Assembly: GCA_027488165.1 (NCBI GenBank)
Contig: JAIYCF010000073.1
Coordinates: 1 to 8,326, forward strand
DNA from: Streptomycetaceae bacterium
GTDB taxonomy: Bacteria > Actinomycetota > Actinomycetes > Nanopelagicales > Nanopelagicaceae
Length of the DNA: 8,326 nucleotides
Direction of reading: 5' to 3'
Shown here: in pieces, positions 6,612 through 8,326 of the stretch
How positions within the stretch are numbered: position 1 is the stretch's first letter
How the letters are laid out: each line of letters starts with the position of its first letter
Made by a program: the position numbers and the translations under genes
Notes under the pieces: model-generated
What the model was told of the DNA's origin: nothing
What the model saw: the letters and a program-made list of their open reading frames with translations, nothing else
Databases searched by the model: none

Positions 6612-7376
6612 TTAATCGTTATTGACTGTAAATGTCACAGAAACTGTTGAAGTAACTGTCTTTTTAATTGTTGTGGTGTCATAAGCGCCACCATCAGATG
6701 TCATTGTTGAATCAGGCGTGGTTACCTGGAATACGCCGCTCTTAACCCCAGTTACGACTCCAACGCTGCTGCCGACCGCTTTGGTGATTGATTCAGCGCG
6801 AAGTTTGGCATCCTTCATAGCTTCTTCCAATAATTGTGGGCGCAGTTCGGCAAGAGTTGAGATGTAATACTGCGGACCATAATTATTCACGTTAACACCG
6901 TTCTGCAAGATGCTTCCGATACCTTGTGAAAGTTTAGAAACTAGTTCGACATCTTTTGTACGCACTGTGACATCACGGCTTGCGCGGTAGTTAAGGATGC
7001 GTCCAGTTGAATTTCCGTTAACCCATTCTTCTTGGCCGAATGTTGAGACTGGTCCAAGCGTTAAAGCTTCCGCGGGAATTCCACCATCGGTTAAGTACTT
7101 GGTGACGGCCTCAACGTCGCTGCCAACTTTGGCAACTGCATCGGCAACTTTGGGACGAGATAGTGAAACAGAGAGAGTCCATACTGCATTATCAGCAACG
7201 GCTTCAGTGCGCGCAGAACCAGTAACTACGATTCCGCTATCGGTACGCGAAGAGATTCCCCAGCCAATTTTTACCAAACCACCAAATAAGGCAACAGCTA
7301 AAACCAGTACTGATGCAAATAAAGCAATTGCTTTACGGCGCTCGATCTGAATGATTGGGCTCTCAGGGATTGTCAT
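6612..7376 (-). CDS. SIMPL-domain (DUF541) protein, membrane-anchored
   Basis: This 254-residue protein has a single N-terminal membrane helix at about residues 15-38 (rich in A, L, V, F), preceded by a basic ERRK segment. That predicts a cytoplasmic N-terminus and an extracytoplasmic body. From GIVVTGSARTEAVADNAVWTLSVSLS (about 48-73) onward it shows the SIMPL/DUF541 pattern: VTGSA with alternating strands, the YRASRDVTVRTKD strand after a Q/E-rich stretch, and the EEAMKDAKLRAESITKAVG helix followed by VGVVTGVKSGVFQV. The C-terminus, TVTSTVSVTFTVNND, is the usual closing strand. The family is widespread (Bacillus BP26-like and E. coli YggE relatives), and its molecular role is unclear. It starts 18 bases after the DUF3145 stop and 9 bases separate it from the DUF985 gene. 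A TAGACT hexamer places a possible leaderless start at its ATG. Confidence 0.88.
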   Translation of the reverse strand: MTIPESPIIQIERRKAIALFASVLVLAVALFGGLVKIGWGISSRTDSGIVVTGSARTEAVADNAVWTLSVSLSRPKVADAVAKVGSDVEAVTKYLTDGGIPAEALTLGPVSTFGQEEWVNGNSTGRILNYRASRDVTVRTKDVELVSKLSQGIGSILQNGVNVNNYGPQYYISTLAELRPQLLEEAMKDAKLRAESITKAVGSSVGVVTGVKSGVFQVTTPDSTMTSDGGAYDTTTIKKTVTSTVSVTFTVNND

Positions 7377-7382
7377 GGCTTT

Positions 7383-7388
7383 AGTCTA
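7383..7388 (-). promoter_or_regulatory. Possible -10 element giving a leaderless SIMPL transcript
   Basis: On the minus strand TAGACT (a TAnnnT hexamer, four of six to TATAAT) is followed by AAAGCC and then the ATG at 7376, so transcription could start at the start codon. No Shine-Dalgarno is present. The geometry mirrors fabD (TAAAAT, seven bases, ATG). The hexamer overlaps the palindrome at 7386-7402. Confidence 0.35.
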
Positions 7389-7402
7389 TCTAATTTAGAT
7401 AG
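7386..7402. repeat. 17-base perfect palindrome at the DUF3145/SIMPL junction
   Basis: CTATCTAA and TTAGATAG are perfect 8-base complements around a single T. The repeat contains the DUF3145 stop codon (7395-7397) and overlaps the possible -10 of the SIMPL gene. It is too AT-rich and has too small a loop for a good terminator, so a DNA-binding site is the better guess. One palindrome of this size could occur by chance in a window this long. Confidence 0.35.
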
Positions 7403-7919
7403 CGCGGAGTTGAATGAGCTGATCGATTTCAACTCCACGAAATGGGGCTAACTCTCTTTCCCATTGATTTCCCAGAATTTCATCGATCTCATCGCGTATA
7501 GAAATTTCATCAAAACCTTTGGCGAGCGCCTCCATTACTTGATGCTCGGTAACGACAATATTTCCGAGTCCATCAATACTTGCGCGATGAATACCGAGCT
7601 CGGGGGTTGATCGATAGAACTCTCCCCCGAGTTCAGATTCTTCGCGCACTTCAAATCTCAAGTAGTGCCAGCCACGAAGTGCAGATGCAATCTTCGCGGC
7701 GCTTCCTCGCACATCTCGAAATTCAACAGTTGTTCTATATGTTCCTGGTGCACATGGTTGATCGCGCCATTGCAAAGTAAGCCAAGTTCCTAAGATTGAT
7801 TGCAAGCCCCATTCAATATGCGGGCGCAGCGCATTAGGTGCGCTATGAATGACAAGTAAACCGGCGACAGATTCCTTTAAGCGATCTCTGTTTTGGCCAG
7901 ATGGATGAAGCTCTTGCAT
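7395..7919 (-). CDS. DUF3145 family protein (actinobacterial, function unknown)
   Basis: This 174-residue soluble protein matches DUF3145, known to me only from Actinobacteria. Recognisable blocks are GLLVIHSAPNALRPHIEWGL near residues 20-39, the RTTVEFRD...KIASALRGWHYLRFEV block, the strand STPELGIHRASIDGLGNIVV, and the C-terminal acidic helix EIDEILGNQWERELAPFRG. The ATG at 7919 is chosen because AGGAG lies 7 bases upstream. The longer frame would need a TTG at 7958 and adds 13 unconserved residues. Its first about 18 residues (ELHPSGQNRDRLKES) extend beyond what I recall of Streptomyces members, which start almost at the VHSAP motif. From memory, DUF3145 genes are often next to fabF in Streptomyces; here it is on the opposite strand, two genes beyond accD. 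No reaction is assigned. Confidence 0.88.
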   Translation of the reverse strand: MQELHPSGQNRDRLKESVAGLLVIHSAPNALRPHIEWGLQSILGTWLTLQWRDQPCAPGTYRTTVEFRDVRGSAAKIASALRGWHYLRFEVREESELGGEFYRSTPELGIHRASIDGLGNIVVTEHQVMEALAKGFDEISIRDEIDEILGNQWERELAPFRGVEIDQLIQLRAI

Positions 7920-7926
7920 TTGCAAA

Positions 7927-7931
7927 CTCCT
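7927..7931 (-). promoter_or_regulatory. Ribosome binding site that fixes the DUF3145 start
   Basis: On the minus strand AGGAG is followed by 7 bases (TTTGCAA) and ATG. It is the strongest Shine-Dalgarno in the window and overlaps the operator-like sequence at 7928-7940, so a bound protein or an RNA fold here could affect translation as well as transcription. Confidence 0.75.
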
Positions 7932-7955
7932 AGTTAGTAACTGGTAAGTACCTAG
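7928..7955. promoter_or_regulatory. Candidate operator (site 3) upstream of DUF3145, within a longer imperfect inverted repeat
   Basis: On the plus strand TCCTAGTTAGTAA (7928-7940) matches the fabD site TACTAGGTAGTAA (1048-1060) at 11 of 13 bases. It also forms the left half of a 26-base imperfect palindrome (7930-7955): CTAGTTAGTAAC against CTAGGTACTTAC on the other strand, 9 of 12 arm positions agreeing. It lies 9-36 bases before the DUF3145 ATG. The match is weaker than between sites 1 and 2. Confidence 0.35.
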
Positions 7956-8005
7956 CAAGACCGCGCTATGCGACCTTCCCCAGCGGCATAAACGCTTGCT
8001 ATTTC

Positions 8006-8033
8006 CTTACAGTTTCCAACTATTGAGGATAAT
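8006..8033 (+). promoter_or_regulatory. Probable promoter of the cspA-like gene
   Basis: CTTACA (8006-8011, four of six to TTGACA) is separated by 16 bases from GATAAT (8028-8033, five of six to TATAAT). Transcription would start near 8040, giving a leader of roughly 190 bases. Long leaders are usual for regulated cold-shock genes. Confidence 0.5.
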
Positions 8034-8050
8034 TTTGCTCCCTTTAGGCG

Positions 8051-8071
8051 TAACTGTCTAGACCACAGTTA
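8051..8071 (+). repeat. Leader stem-loop I
   Basis: TAACTGT (8051-8057) pairs perfectly with ACAGTTA (8065-8071) around a 7-base loop (CTAGACC). It lies just inside the predicted 5' end of the cspA message, where a 5' hairpin often stabilises RNA. Confidence 0.5.
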
Positions 8072-8075
8072 GGTG

Positions 8076-8087
8076 TACGCGTGCGTA
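8076..8087 (+). repeat. Leader stem-loop II with a competing partner
   Basis: TACGC (8076-8080) faces GCGTA (8083-8087); with a hairpin loop of four bases, four pairs can form. The same TACGC can instead pair with GCGTA at 8048-8052, enclosing stem-loop I. The two pairings are mutually exclusive. Confidence 0.4.
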
Positions 8088-8096
8088 GGCAGTACC

Positions 8097-8105
8097 CTTT
8101 TCCTT
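8097..8105 (+). promoter_or_regulatory. Anti-Shine-Dalgarno segment in the cspA leader
   Basis: CTTTTCCTT is the exact reverse complement of AAGGAAAAG (8213-8221), the nine bases carrying the cspA Shine-Dalgarno. Pairing would hide the ribosome binding site. It lies 107 bases upstream of its partner, so the intervening folds decide whether the helix forms. Confidence 0.5.
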
Positions 8106-8133
8106 AGTCGGACGCTTAATCAGGACCCGTTTC

Positions 8134-8187
8134 ATGGCAGTAGTGCTTTGCTCGGTATCGCTGGCGCAAGAGGAAGACCGTGTTTGA
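8134..8187 (+). CDS. Possible 17-residue leader peptide upstream of cspA
   Basis: ATG at 8134 opens a short frame (MAVVLCSVSLAQEEDRV, stop TGA 8185-8187) preceded by AGGA at 8122-8125 with 8 bases of spacing. The frame lies between the anti-Shine-Dalgarno and the cspA start, and its stop codon is inside the 5' arm of stem-loop III. A translating ribosome would therefore open that stem. A short frame of this size could arise by chance; the combination of a ribosome binding site and its position is what makes it worth listing. No homology is recognised. Confidence 0.25.
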   Translation: MAVVLCSVSLAQEEDRV

Positions 8188-8202
8188 GGATTTCTTAAAC
8201 AC
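8180..8202 (+). repeat. Leader stem-loop III just before the cspA ribosome binding site
   Basis: GTGTTTGAG (8180-8188) pairs with CTTAAACAC (8194-8202), nine pairs including one G-U, around the loop GATTT. It ends 10 bases before the Shine-Dalgarno at 8213. No T-run follows, so it is not a terminator. Confidence 0.55.
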
Positions 8203-8212
8203 CCACATATCG

Positions 8213-8217
8213 AAGGA
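8213..8217 (+). promoter_or_regulatory. Ribosome binding site of the cspA-like gene
   Basis: AAGGA lies 10 bases before the ATG at 8228. It is the core of the nine bases (8213-8221) that are complementary to 8097-8105. Confidence 0.7.
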
Positions 8218-8227
8218 AAAGTAAAAC

Positions 8228-8326
8228 ATGGCAACAGGTACAGTTAAGTGGTTCAACTCTGAAAAGGGTTTCGGTTTCATTGCAGTTGATGGTGGCGGAC
8301 AAGATGTATTCGTTCACTACTCAGCA
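8228..8326 (+). CDS. cspA: Cold-shock protein, CspA family (N-terminal 33 residues; 3' end outside window)
   Basis: The window ends within this gene. The visible 33 residues begin MATGTVKWFNSEKGFGFI and contain both nucleic-acid-binding motifs of the cold-shock domain: RNP1 as KGFGFI (13-18) and RNP2 as VFVHY (27-31), with the aromatic residues Trp8, Phe15, Phe17, Phe28 and His30 that stack on bases. Family members are about 67 residues, small cytoplasmic single-stranded RNA/DNA-binding proteins that act as RNA chaperones and are often, though not always, cold-induced. It is transcribed divergently from the DUF3145 operon with a long structured leader, which suggests post-transcriptional control. 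The symbol cspA denotes the family; which paralogue this is cannot be told from the fragment. Confidence 0.96.
   Translation, partial: MATGTVKWFNSEKGFGFIAVDGGGQDVFVHYSA

Larger units (their letters stand above)
7959..8227. other. Divergent intergenic region and cspA leader
   Basis: No long gene lies between the DUF3145 upstream site and the cold-shock gene. The left part, to about 8040, holds a probable plus-strand promoter. The right part, about 8040-8227, is probably an untranslated leader of some 190 bases, with stem-loops at 8051-8071, 8076-8087 and 8180-8202, an anti-Shine-Dalgarno at 8097-8105, and a possible 17-codon reading frame at 8134-8187. I found no convincing minus-strand promoter for DUF3145. 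Confidence 0.6.

Noticed and set aside
6997..7350. 117-residue plus-strand open frame opposite the SIMPL gene
   Set aside because: No recognisable domain; it is the antisense of a well-supported gene with low-complexity composition.
7920..7958. DUF3145 start at a TTG codon at 7958
   Set aside because: AGGAG sits 7 bases before the ATG at 7919, and the extra 13 residues would be encoded over the Shine-Dalgarno and the inverted repeat.
8180..8202. Stem-loop III as an intrinsic terminator/attenuator before cspA
   Set aside because: It is followed by CCACATATCG, not a T-run, so transcription termination here is unlikely; a role in translation is the better guess.
1..8326. Mobile elements, CRISPR arrays, defence systems, tRNA or rRNA genes
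   Set aside because: Nothing in either strand resembles transposase, phage, repeat-spacer or structural RNA sequence; the coding space is fully accounted for by housekeeping genes.

Overview
The window looks like part of a low-to-mid GC actinobacterial chromosome. The fatty-acid genes carry actinobacterial hallmarks: a fused AccD6-type carboxyltransferase ending in RRGAHGNIPL, an AcpM/AcpP-like carrier protein, and a DUF3145 protein, a family I know only from Actinobacteria. Base composition (GC in the 40s by eye) and protein style suit a streamlined freshwater lineage such as the acI/Nanopelagicales group. That placement is an inference, not something the sequence proves.

Layout, left to right. 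1-1026 (+) is the 3' part of a glycogen debranching enzyme (glgX). 1088-6036 (+) is a compact type II fatty acid synthesis cluster: fabD, fabH, acpP, fabF and an accD6-like gene. The order is the fabD-fabH-acpP-fabF set known from Streptomyces with the accD6 gene that closes the mycobacterial cluster. 7919 down to 6060 (-) is a probable three-gene operon, DUF3145 then a SIMPL-domain membrane-anchored protein then a DUF985 cupin, convergent with accD. 7920-8227 is a 308-base divergent intergenic region. It holds a probable promoter and long structured leader for a cold-shock protein gene (cspA-like), whose first 33 codons end the window at 8326.

How the genes work together: AccD makes malonyl-CoA with a biotin-carrying alpha subunit encoded elsewhere. 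FabD moves malonyl onto AcpP, FabH starts the chain from an acyl-CoA, and FabF elongates it. The reductases and dehydratase are not in the window.

The most interesting signals are non-coding. (1) The cspA leader has a 9-base segment (8097-8105) perfectly complementary to the 9 bases carrying the cspA Shine-Dalgarno (8213-8221). It also has several stem-loops, competing complementary pentamers and a possible 17-codon leader peptide, which together look like an RNA switch or thermosensor. (2) A near-palindrome, TACTAGGTAGTA, lies upstream of fabD, recurs with one change upstream of acpP, and has a weaker copy upstream of DUF3145, suggesting one regulator for all three. (3) fabD and the SIMPL gene look leaderless, and several downstream genes lack a Shine-Dalgarno and start 8-10 bases after the preceding stop.

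The protein-coding content itself is ordinary housekeeping. I see no mobile element, CRISPR array, tRNA or rRNA.
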